64,000 nucleotides of DNA from Spirosoma pollinicola (GTDB taxonomy: Bacteria > Bacteroidota > Bacteroidia > Cytophagales > Spirosomataceae): NCBI RefSeq assembly GCF_002831565.1, contig NZ_CP025096.1, positions 6,501,014 to 6,565,013 on the forward strand, written 5' to 3'. The first letter of the stretch is position 1; every line of letters starts with the position of its first letter. Below the pieces are notes generated by a model. It was not told the DNA's origin and ran no database searches. It saw only the letters and a list, made by a program, of their open reading frames with translations. Positions 1 through 7,473 of this stretch are shown here, in pieces. The translations under genes were made by a program, and so were the position numbers.

Positions 1-104
1 GACACAATATCCATTTCCCACGTTACGCCCAACTCCGTTAATATGTCGGCGGCCTCCTGCATGATCTTTCGATCGGAGATACTGCCCATAATGATACCTA
101 CCAT
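1..104 (-). CDS. purE: PurE, N5-carboxyaminoimidazole ribonucleotide mutase (5' part only)
   Basis: Only the first 34 codons are inside the window; the gene runs off the left edge. The visible protein begins MVGIIMGSISDRKIMQEAAD, and the MGSxSD segment is the phosphate-binding loop at the N-terminus of PurE, which converts N5-CAIR to CAIR in purine synthesis. An in-frame TGA lies directly against the ATG (105-107), so the start at 104 is fixed. The next gene on the same strand (DUF1501) ends 126 bases upstream. Identification rests on a short but characteristic stretch; class I PurE is an inference from the Bacteroidota context. Confidence 0.85.
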   Translation of the reverse strand, partial: MVGIIMGSISDRKIMQEAADILTELGVTWEMDIV

Positions 105-230
105 TCAGATGATTATAAGTTGACTCTCTGCGAAATAACGGAGTTTAACGCAGATTCTGGCCGTCTGATAGCTAAATTTTTCTTCCGGTCATTAATCCAC
201 CCTTTTTATTCCTCCTTTCGCAATAAACCA

Positions 231-1478
231 TTATACAAACTTTATTCCGTCGAATTTCCGTCCTAAAATGGCCACATCGTCGGCGCCAAGGTAGTCGTGA
301 AGGAGCGTCGCATATATTTGACGGAAATCTACCGAATACGTCAAGTCACCATCCGTTAATTTCGCCAGATTCGGCGCTTCGTTCAGTACACGGCGTGATG
401 GCAGCCCGCCACCAATCAGGAACACGTTGTTGGCGGTTCCATGATCTGTTCCGTTGCTGGCGTTCTGCTTCACCCGTCGGCCAAACTCCGAAAACGTCAT
501 CAGCAATACATCATTCTGCCGACCGGCCGTTTTCAAATCGGTCATAAACGCCCCGACAGCTTCGGCATATTGACCCAATAGTCGCTCCTGCTGCCCCGGC
601 TGATTAATGTGCGTGTCAAACCCGCTAATCGACACATAATAAACGCTTGTCTCTACTCCCGACTGGATTAGCTGCGACACGGTTTTAAGCCGATTGCCTA
701 ATTCATGATTCGGATACGTTGTCAGTAGTGTGCTGGAAGGCGCCCCGGAAACGGCCCGACTTGTTCGACTTACTTTGTCATAAACATAGTCGGCCGACGA
801 TACTGTTTCGGCCAGTGTTTTATATAGATATGCCACTGATTCCGGCTCGTGCATACCCTTGTCGGCAGCTTTTTCCTTTCCCAATCCGGTTACAAAGCCA
901 CTACGGGTCTGATTGTAGAGTTTTTTAGGGTCTACGACAGCGAGGCCATTCAACGAGCTACCTTTCATGGCCAGACTCAGCGTATCATCTACTTCGATGG
1001 TCCGAAACGGTTGCTGGGCCTTGCCAGCACAGGATGCATCCAGATACCGCCCAACCCAGCCCGTATTTACGTATTTGTCGGAATCGCTGGCCGTTTGCCA
1101 GATGTCCATTGAGCGAAAATGCGACCGGTCGGGATTGGGGTAACCCACGTTATTAATGACGGTCAGCAGACCTTCATCGTACAACGCTTTCAGCGGTCCC
1201 ATAGCTGGATGCAGCCCAATTTCGTCGTTTAGTTGAAGGACTTTTTCGGGTTTGATAGCAATTGTCGGGCGTTCCCGATAGTAAATATCGTTCCGGTACG
1301 GCACCACGGTATTCAGGCCATCATTCCCACCCGATAGTTGCACTACTACCAGAATTTTACCGTTCGAGGCTGGCCCTTTGCCCAGCATCTGCGATTCGTA
1401 GGCTTTCAGGAAATGCGGAATCAGCATTGTCCCCGCCGTTGTAAAAGCCGATTGTTTGATGAAGTTTCTACGGTTCAT
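231..1478 (-). CDS. DUF1501 family exported protein (Tat signal)
   Basis: A 415-residue protein starting MNRRNFIKQSAF, a twin-arginine signal of the RRxFxK type, so it is probably exported folded by Tat. After the signal come the DUF1501 blocks: LSGGNDGLNTVVPY near residue 48, the NPDRSHFRSMDIWQTA region, SGFDTHxxQ and FSEFGRR, then DHGTANNVFLIGG. DUF1501 proteins are distantly related to the sulfatase/alkaline phosphatase fold, and no substrate is established. It lies just downstream of a DUF1800 gene on the same strand; this pair is widespread in Bacteroidota and Planctomycetes and probably forms one envelope-located unit. The 95-base leader between the two genes holds an 8-nt repeat hairpin, listed separately. 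Confidence 0.85.
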   Translation of the reverse strand: MNRRNFIKQSAFTTAGTMLIPHFLKAYESQMLGKGPASNGKILVVVQLSGGNDGLNTVVPYRNDIYYRERPTIAIKPEKVLQLNDEIGLHPAMGPLKALYDEGLLTVINNVGYPNPDRSHFRSMDIWQTASDSDKYVNTGWVGRYLDASCAGKAQQPFRTIEVDDTLSLAMKGSSLNGLAVVDPKKLYNQTRSGFVTGLGKEKAADKGMHEPESVAYLYKTLAETVSSADYVYDKVSRTSRAVSGAPSSTLLTTYPNHELGNRLKTVSQLIQSGVETSVYYVSISGFDTHINQPGQQERLLGQYAEAVGAFMTDLKTAGRQNDVLLMTFSEFGRRVKQNASNGTDHGTANNVFLIGGGLPSRRVLNEAPNLAKLTDGDLTYSVDFRQIYATLLHDYLGADDVAILGRKFDGIKFV

Positions 1479-1570
1479 AATTTCTCAATGTATGAATTAG
1501 CGAATGCCAGAATGAATGAATTATACGCAGCTGACCTGTCTATTCACTTATTCTATCATTCACTCACTCG
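1479..1570 (-). repeat. Octad-repeat hairpin leader of the DUF1501 gene
   Basis: Read on the minus strand, 1570-1541 is a run of degenerate 8-mers of the type AGTGAATN. A 17-base spacer containing CAGGTCAGCTG (1524-1540) follows, then degenerate 8-mers of the complementary type (NATTCANN) running from 1523 to the ATG at 1478. The same layout, including a CAGGYCA spacer word, is found before the M16-like gene and, in part, before proC. No transposon ends or coding content are visible. Confidence 0.6.
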
Positions 1571-1573
1571 AAA

Positions 1574-3010
1574 TTAAGTTAGTTGATACTCCGGCAGGCT
1601 CATGAGTGCCGCCGTTAGCGTTTGAATGCGTTCGGGACGGGTTTGACCGGATTTGGTTTGGCTTTCGAGTAAGGTGCGTTGGTCTGGACGAAGCGGAAAG
1701 GGCAGCAAAACAGTGGCAATGGAATCAATCAATTCGGTGTCGGACGATTTTGTAAAGGCATTCTCAAAATCGGCCCAATTGACGGTTGTGCGAAACTTCG
1801 CATTACCTTTTCGGGCCAATAGCTGCGTGTTTACGTCGCCATCTTCTTTAGGTTGTACGGTAACCTCAGTGGCTTTCAGTATGTAGTTGGGCAGTTGCAT
1901 CCGAAACAGCAAACTCGACGAGTCGATCCAGTTTTTACCGCCCGGCCAGCCCGCTACGTTTGGCGGGTAAAACAGTAACTGACCCAGCGTTCGCTGCACA
2001 AAAATCTGCGGTTGCGGCTGATCGAACTGCACACCGAGCGTATGGCGCAACCCAACCAGCAACTCCACCGGCGATTTAATATGTGCGCCCACGTTTTTGG
2101 CGTCATAAAACCAATCGGCCAGGAAGATCGTCTCCATCAAGTCACTGATATCGTAGCCGCTTTTGTAGAACTGCTCGGCCAGCGCGTCGACCTGTTTTTT
2201 ATCTTCGGTTTCGTTCACGAAAAACCGGTAGATCTTCGAAGTAATGAACCGGGCCGTTTGCTTATTTTCCAGCAACATCGCGATAATATCTTCGCCTTTG
2301 AACGCGCCCGTTTTTCCAAAAATAGTCTTGTCGCCTTCATCGTGAATCCGCTCCCGAAACACAAATTGGCCTTCGGGCGTGAACTGCCAGCCCGTAAAGG
2401 CGCGGGCAGCTTCTTTGATATCGTGTTCGGAATAGTTGCCCCGCCCAAGCGTAAACAACTCCATTACCTCACGGGCGAAGTTTTCATTCGGGGCATTTCT
2501 TCGATTCTGCTGGTTATTCAGGAATTGCAGCATGGCCGGTTCTTTTGATACCGCCATCAACAAATCGCCCAGTTTCCCCAATGCATTTTGCCGAATCGTA
2601 TTGGCATATTGCTGCATAAAAAGTGGATTTCGCCCCTGCGCCCGGCAGGCAAAATGACCATGCCAGAACAGCGCCATTTTTTCCCGCAAAGCGGCTTTGC
2701 TGGTGGCCATCTGGTCAAGCCATTGCAGATTCAGGTCGCGCACTTTCTCGGCATTGTCCCGAATGCGTTCTTTCAGCATGTCTTTATCGAGTTGCCCATC
2801 GCGAAACTGCCCTTTCAATTGCTTCTTTGTTTCATTCTCTTCCGGCTTCACAACGCTTAATTCGGAAACAGTTTTACTGTCGCCGAACAGTTGCCGCACC
2901 ACTTTGCGTAGCGGTTTTCGGGTCGCTTCCTCCAGTTCAGCGGAGGTAGCACCAAAACATGCTCGGGCAAAGAGATAGCGGGTTTGTTGCTGTTTTGTCA
3001 GTTTATCCAT
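1574..3010 (-). CDS. DUF1800 domain-containing protein
   Basis: A 478-residue protein. I place the start at the ATG at 3010 (MDKLTKQQQTRYLFARACFG) because the first part of the longer open frame, to 3094, is low in family similarity and runs toward a repeat. DUF1800 hallmarks are visible: RACFGATxxE at the N-terminus, ALFWHGHFACR, NFAREVMELFTLGRGNYSEHDIKEAARAFTGW, and FYPPNVAGWPGGKNWIDSSSLLFRMQ. The biochemical role of the family is not known. No classical signal peptide is visible. It precedes the DUF1501 gene on the same strand with a 95-base gap, the usual pairing, and the two are probably co-transcribed. Confidence 0.85.
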   Translation of the reverse strand: MDKLTKQQQTRYLFARACFGATSAELEEATRKPLRKVVRQLFGDSKTVSELSVVKPEENETKKQLKGQFRDGQLDKDMLKERIRDNAEKVRDLNLQWLDQMATSKAALREKMALFWHGHFACRAQGRNPLFMQQYANTIRQNALGKLGDLLMAVSKEPAMLQFLNNQQNRRNAPNENFAREVMELFTLGRGNYSEHDIKEAARAFTGWQFTPEGQFVFRERIHDEGDKTIFGKTGAFKGEDIIAMLLENKQTARFITSKIYRFFVNETEDKKQVDALAEQFYKSGYDISDLMETIFLADWFYDAKNVGAHIKSPVELLVGLRHTLGVQFDQPQPQIFVQRTLGQLLFYPPNVAGWPGGKNWIDSSSLLFRMQLPNYILKATEVTVQPKEDGDVNTQLLARKGNAKFRTTVNWADFENAFTKSSDTELIDSIATVLLPFPLRPDQRTLLESQTKSGQTRPERIQTLTAALMSLPEYQLT

Positions 3011-3375
3011 GCCTATCGACTGTTGACTATAGGTGTATGACAAGATCGGGCAGGAATCGTTTAATAGTGAGGAGATTAAAATTATATAGTACACTGATTG
3101 GCAGCAGATTGTATAACTCGATGGCGCGAGGCTCTGACCTCGTGTCTACTATTCGTCGGCCTCTGGCCGATAAATGACAATTGCTGAATAAACCGGCCGG
3201 AGGCCGGAAAATAGTAGACACGAGGCCAGAGCCTCGCGCCATCGGGGTTGCTACTACATTAAAAAGTCTATAAAACAACCAGGACACTCACCCGGTTACG
3301 CAACAGAATCTACCTGTTTTTCGTACTGAATATATAATCATAGCCGGTACTGTATCGACCTTATTTTACTTTTAT
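3011..3375. other. Divergent intergenic region with an inverted repeat
   Basis: This 365-base gap separates the divergent DUF1800 and S8 protease genes. Its main content is the inverted-repeat pair at 3119-3244. The short open frames here run through the repeat and show no family features, so I call no gene. The stretch 3245-3375 should carry the promoter of the protease gene; TACTTTTA just before its ATG resembles the Bacteroidota -7 element but is not a clean match. Confidence 0.7.
3119..3244. repeat. BIME-like inverted pair of REP-type hairpins (variant A)
   Basis: Two 51-base arms, 3119-3169 and 3194-3244, are reverse complements at 46 of 51 positions with a 24-base spacer. Each arm contains a smaller hairpin with stem CGAGGC/GCCTCG and ends in GTGTCTA. 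A second element at 48620-48690 has the same plan with a different stem. It has no coding content and sits between divergent genes. The resemblance to enterobacterial REP/BIME elements is architectural only; no RAYT transposase is seen in the window. Confidence 0.75.
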
Positions 3376-6300
3376 ATGTCTCAACGTTTATGGTCTCGCA
3401 CGGGCTGGTTAATCGCTCTTTGGGGAATAACCGCTTCTACATTTCTGACCGCCCAATCATTACCTCAGTATAGTAGCTTGCAACGGTCTCAGCAAAAAGC
3501 ATTACAAAAAACGATTGAGCAACTACAATCCGCAAACTATACATTGGCTGTTGCCAAAGCACGGCTTCTCAACCGGCCCATTCAACAAATTTCTCCTTCG
3601 GGTCGGGTTGTGCAGTTACGCGAAATCAGTCCCACTGGCGAACTTATTTACGATGCTACATACAGCACAACAAAGGCTGGTATAAGCACCCGAACCAATT
3701 CGCTTTATGCAGGGGGTAGCCTGGGCGTATCGCTCTCGGGCAGTACACTAACCGATAAGCTTGGCGTTTGGGATGGCGGCAAAGTGCGTGATACGCACGT
3801 GGAATTTCGCAATGGCACTGGTAGCCGTGTTGTGCAGGTCGATGGATCCACGACACTGGTTAGTCACTCCACCCACGTAGCTGGTATTATGATAGCGGCT
3901 GGCGTTAACCCGGATGTAAAAGGGATGGCTTTCGGTACAAACCTGCACGCTTACGACTTCAGCCGTGACGTAACCGAAATGAGTAGTGCTTCCCCTAATC
4001 TGCTGGTATCAAACCACTCATACGGCTCCAATGCGGGTTGGGTCTATAATGACACCCGGACAACTACAACCAAATGGGAATGGTGGGGCGATACAACGAT
4101 TAGTAAAACAGAAGATTACAAATTTGGCATTTATGATGCAACAACGGTTTCATGGGATCGAATTGCCCAAAACGCACCCTATTATCTTATTGTCAAGTCG
4201 GGCGGAAACAGTCATGGTTCAGACGGACCCGGTGCCGGACAGCCCTACTATTTGGGCACAAGTAATGTGACCAGTACGGTAGCCCGAAAAGATCAGGAAG
4301 GGTACGACCAGATCAGCACCTACGGTAATGCCAAAAATATTCTCTCCGTAGCCGCTGTTGGCAACTTAAACTATGGTTACAACCAATCGGCCGATGTACC
4401 GCTTAGTGACTTTACCAGTTGGGGGCCAACCGACGATGGGCGAATAAAGCCCGATATCGCCGGGATTGGCGTTGGCATTCTGTCGTCAAGTTCCGAAAGT
4501 GACAGTGCTTATGTGGTGTATGATGGCACGTCTATGGCATCGCCCAACGTGGCCGGTACGCTCCTTCTCCTACAGGAACTGTATTCGCAGCGCAACAGCG
4601 GGAAGTACCTGCGGTCGTCCACCCTGAAAGGACTGGCCCTTCACACTGCCGATGAAGCAGGCACCTCGCTCGGGCCCGATTATCAATTTGGCTGGGGGCT
4701 ACTAAACGCCGAACAAGCGGGAAAAGTCATTCTGAACAGCAACCAGAACCACTTGCTCGATGAACGAACCCTAAATCAGGCAGAACCCTATTCGCTCACG
4801 GTGGTGGCATCTGGACTTGGACCGCTGGTGTCTACCATTTGCTGGACAGACCCTGCCGGGACGGCTACCGTGGCCACGGCGGCTAACCTGAATGACCGGA
4901 CACCCAAACTTGTCAATGATCTCGATCTGCGCATCAGCAACGGGCAGGCCACGACCCTACCCTGGATTCTGGACCCCAATAACCCATCGGCAGCGGCCAC
5001 GCATGGTGATAATATTCGGGATAACGTTGAGCAGGTGTTAGTTTCCAATCCGGTGCCGGGCCGAACCTATACTATTACGGTCACCAATAAAGGAACATTA
5101 AGTGGTGGTAAGCAGGATTATGCCCTGCTCATTAGTGGCATTGGAGGTAAAGCCTATTGTGCCTCGGGCGCAAGCTCAACCGCCGATACGAAGATCAACC
5201 AGGTTCAGTTTGCCAGCATCAACCAGGCCGGAGCTAGTGGGTGTACGTCTTACAATGACTTCTCTCAATCTATAGCCACCGTACAGGCAGGGCAACAGAT
5301 TCCGTTGACCGTATCGCTGGGCACCTGTGGCGCATCTAAAAACGTAATCGTAAAAGCATTTGCCGACTGGAACCAGAACGGCAGCTTCGATGACGCAGGC
5401 GAGACCCTGGCCACGTCGGGCGTATTGGCGAACTCGGCGCAGTTTATCACTACGATAACCATCCCAACCACCGTTCAAACAGCGCAGAACGTGCGCTTTC
5501 GACTTGTAGCCGTTGAAACATCGGACCCATCGGCAGTTATTTCGTGCGGAAGTTACGGCAATGGCGAAACACAGGATTATGTACTCAATGTCGTCCAAAC
5601 GACCAACGACATTGGCGCATCTGCCTTGCTCTCGCCCGAAACGAACTTTTGCGGCCAAACGGGCACCGATGTAACGGTTTCTGTTCGTTTGCACAACTAC
5701 GGTACGGCCAGCCAGACCAACGTGCCGGTCAGCGTTAAAATCACCGACGTCAACAACAACGAGATCACGACGCTGACCGGCACCATCGACCGAATTGTCT
5801 CGTTTAGGGATGCAACCGTTTCGCTGAAGCTACCCGCCAGCACTTCATTGGCAGCAGCCCAAACGTACCGTTTTACGGTAACCGCAGGTCTCAATGGCGA
5901 TCAGAACACGACTAACAATACGATTACAGAAACTCGCGCTACGGCACCAACGCCCGCCAACGGGCTGTTTTCTGTTACCCGTTGCGGTAGTGACACGACG
6001 ATTTCACTTCGAAATATTGGCGAGGGAACGGCTTTCTGGTATGATGCGCCTACGGGCGGCAATTTGCTGGCGGCCGGTAACCAGGTTGCAGTTAAGTCGA
6101 TACCTGCGAGCGGCCAGTTTTATGCTTCTCTTAATGAGTTTGCCGGAACCATAGGCCCCGAAAGTAAGAGTGCATTGGGTGGTGGCACCTACGGAACAGG
6201 TTTCCAGCCCGCCCCGCTTATTTCAACGCAAGTACCGCTGTTGATCGAGAACGCCCGGTTGTATATAGGCTCGGCGGGCACGCTCACCTTCACCGTCAGG

Positions 6301-7431
6301 AAATACGACAACACGGTGGTGTCGAGCGTAACGCTCGATGTTACACCAACCCGCACTCAAAGTGTAACAGCGTCAACGGGCGGCACCTACCCCGACGATC
6401 CTAACGACCAAGGAGCTGTTTATGCATTGAATCTGCGTATTCCGGCAGCGGGCGATTATAAAATTACCATTGATTATGGGGATGGGGCATCTATTTTCCG
6501 CAGCAATGCGGGCACGTTCGCCTTCCCTTATCAACTAAAAACCCAATCGGGCCAGCCCGTTGTTACGATCAAAGGTTCCCTGTTTAACAACGGCACCTCG
6601 ACCGATACACTCAAAACAGCCTGGTATTACTTCTACAATATGAGCGTTCGGGCGCTAGACTGCCGTAGTCCACAGCGAACAGCCGTCACGCCAGCCACAG
6701 GAGCGGGAACCACTGCCGTTATTACGCCCAATGGCTCTACGAGCGTTTGCCAAGGTTCCAGCGTGTTACTTCAGGCCAATGCTGGTTCGGGGCTTACCTA
6801 TCAGTGGTATCGAAATGGGCAGGTGATTACGGGCGCTACCAGTAACACGTTACTGGCGTCAACCGCCGGAGGCTACGTTGTGCAGGTTGCTAACAACTGT
6901 TTGCCGGTTAACTCGGCAACGGTGACCGTAACTGTCCAGACAGCCCAAACGCCCCTTATTACGGCCAACGGATTCACGCTTGTGTCTAATGCCACAACGA
7001 ATATTCAATGGCTCCTTGACGGCGTGCCCATTGCCGGAGCAACATCACCCAATTATACCGTTGTACAAACGGGCCGTTATTCAGTAAAAGGAAGTGTAAA
7101 TGGTTGCGGAGATGCTCTCTCGGCCGATATATACCTGACTATTCTGGCTACTGAACCAACTGCCGACGATGGAAATCTTATTGTTTATCCAAATCCAGCT
7201 ACGAGGCAGGTAACCGTTTCGCTGGGAGCTACGCTTGCTTTACCAAAGTCGCCCACTGTTCGTTTGACCAACTTAAATGGACAAACTGTTCGCACAGGAG
7301 TCCTTTTGCGGGACGGAAAAAATTATTCAACAATTTTTGATGTGGCCGACTTGCCGGGCGGTACGTTTATTGTAGTTGTAGAAGATGATCAGACGCAAAG
7401 CGTCCGGGTCAAACGGATTCGCAAGCAATAA
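3376..7431 (+). CDS. Secreted S8 (subtilisin-like) protease with GEVED and Ig-like domains and type IX sorting tail
   Basis: A 1351-residue protein with an N-terminal signal peptide (about 1-27). A subtilisin domain spans roughly 110-450: Asp133 in VWDGG, His164 in HSTHVAG and Ser386 in GTSMASPNVAG form the triad. A beta-rich domain follows (to about 590), then a GEVED domain (about 605-740, with FADWNQNGSFDDAGE and YGNGETQDYVL), CARDB-like and Ig-like modules rich in QWYRNG/QWLLDG motifs, and a type IX secretion C-terminal domain from VYPNP at 1270 to the end. It is expected to be exported by Sec, cross the outer membrane by the type IX system, and be processed by PorU, which is encoded in this window. 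A close paralogue starts 42 bases downstream. The substrate cannot be told from sequence. Confidence 0.88.
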   Translation: MSQRLWSRTGWLIALWGITASTFLTAQSLPQYSSLQRSQQKALQKTIEQLQSANYTLAVAKARLLNRPIQQISPSGRVVQLREISPTGELIYDATYSTTKAGISTRTNSLYAGGSLGVSLSGSTLTDKLGVWDGGKVRDTHVEFRNGTGSRVVQVDGSTTLVSHSTHVAGIMIAAGVNPDVKGMAFGTNLHAYDFSRDVTEMSSASPNLLVSNHSYGSNAGWVYNDTRTTTTKWEWWGDTTISKTEDYKFGIYDATTVSWDRIAQNAPYYLIVKSGGNSHGSDGPGAGQPYYLGTSNVTSTVARKDQEGYDQISTYGNAKNILSVAAVGNLNYGYNQSADVPLSDFTSWGPTDDGRIKPDIAGIGVGILSSSSESDSAYVVYDGTSMASPNVAGTLLLLQELYSQRNSGKYLRSSTLKGLALHTADEAGTSLGPDYQFGWGLLNAEQAGKVILNSNQNHLLDERTLNQAEPYSLTVVASGLGPLVSTICWTDPAGTATVATAANLNDRTPKLVNDLDLRISNGQATTLPWILDPNNPSAAATHGDNIRDNVEQVLVSNPVPGRTYTITVTNKGTLSGGKQDYALLISGIGGKAYCASGASSTADTKINQVQFASINQAGASGCTSYNDFSQSIATVQAGQQIPLTVSLGTCGASKNVIVKAFADWNQNGSFDDAGETLATSGVLANSAQFITTITIPTTVQTAQNVRFRLVAVETSDPSAVISCGSYGNGETQDYVLNVVQTTNDIGASALLSPETNFCGQTGTDVTVSVRLHNYGTASQTNVPVSVKITDVNNNEITTLTGTIDRIVSFRDATVSLKLPASTSLAAAQTYRFTVTAGLNGDQNTTNNTITETRATAPTPANGLFSVTRCGSDTTISLRNIGEGTAFWYDAPTGGNLLAAGNQVAVKSIPASGQFYASLNEFAGTIGPESKSALGGGTYGTGFQPAPLISTQVPLLIENARLYIGSAGTLTFTVRKYDNTVVSSVTLDVTPTRTQSVTASTGGTYPDDPNDQGAVYALNLRIPAAGDYKITIDYGDGASIFRSNAGTFAFPYQLKTQSGQPVVTIKGSLFNNGTSTDTLKTAWYYFYNMSVRALDCRSPQRTAVTPATGAGTTAVITPNGSTSVCQGSSVLLQANAGSGLTYQWYRNGQVITGATSNTLLASTAGGYVVQVANNCLPVNSATVTVTVQTAQTPLITANGFTLVSNATTNIQWLLDGVPIAGATSPNYTVVQTGRYSVKGSVNGCGDALSADIYLTILATEPTADDGNLIVYPNPATRQVTVSLGATLALPKSPTVRLTNLNGQTVRTGVLLRDGKNYSTIFDVADLPGGTFIVVVEDDQTQSVRVKRIRKQ

Positions 7432-7473
7432 TCAACTACACTTCTGCAACAATTAGATCGGCATAGTTTAGGC

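Noticed and set aside
2012..2548. 178-codon frame on plus, antisense to the DUF1800 gene
   Set aside because: The minus-strand frame has clear DUF1800 motifs; the plus frame is a shadow made by codon bias.
3027..3287. Open frames through the inverted repeat at 3119-3244
   Set aside because: They exist on both strands because of the palindrome and have no independent support.
5176..5694. 172-codon frame antisense to the first secreted protease
   Set aside because: Opposite the GEVED domain, no start context and no recognisable domain.
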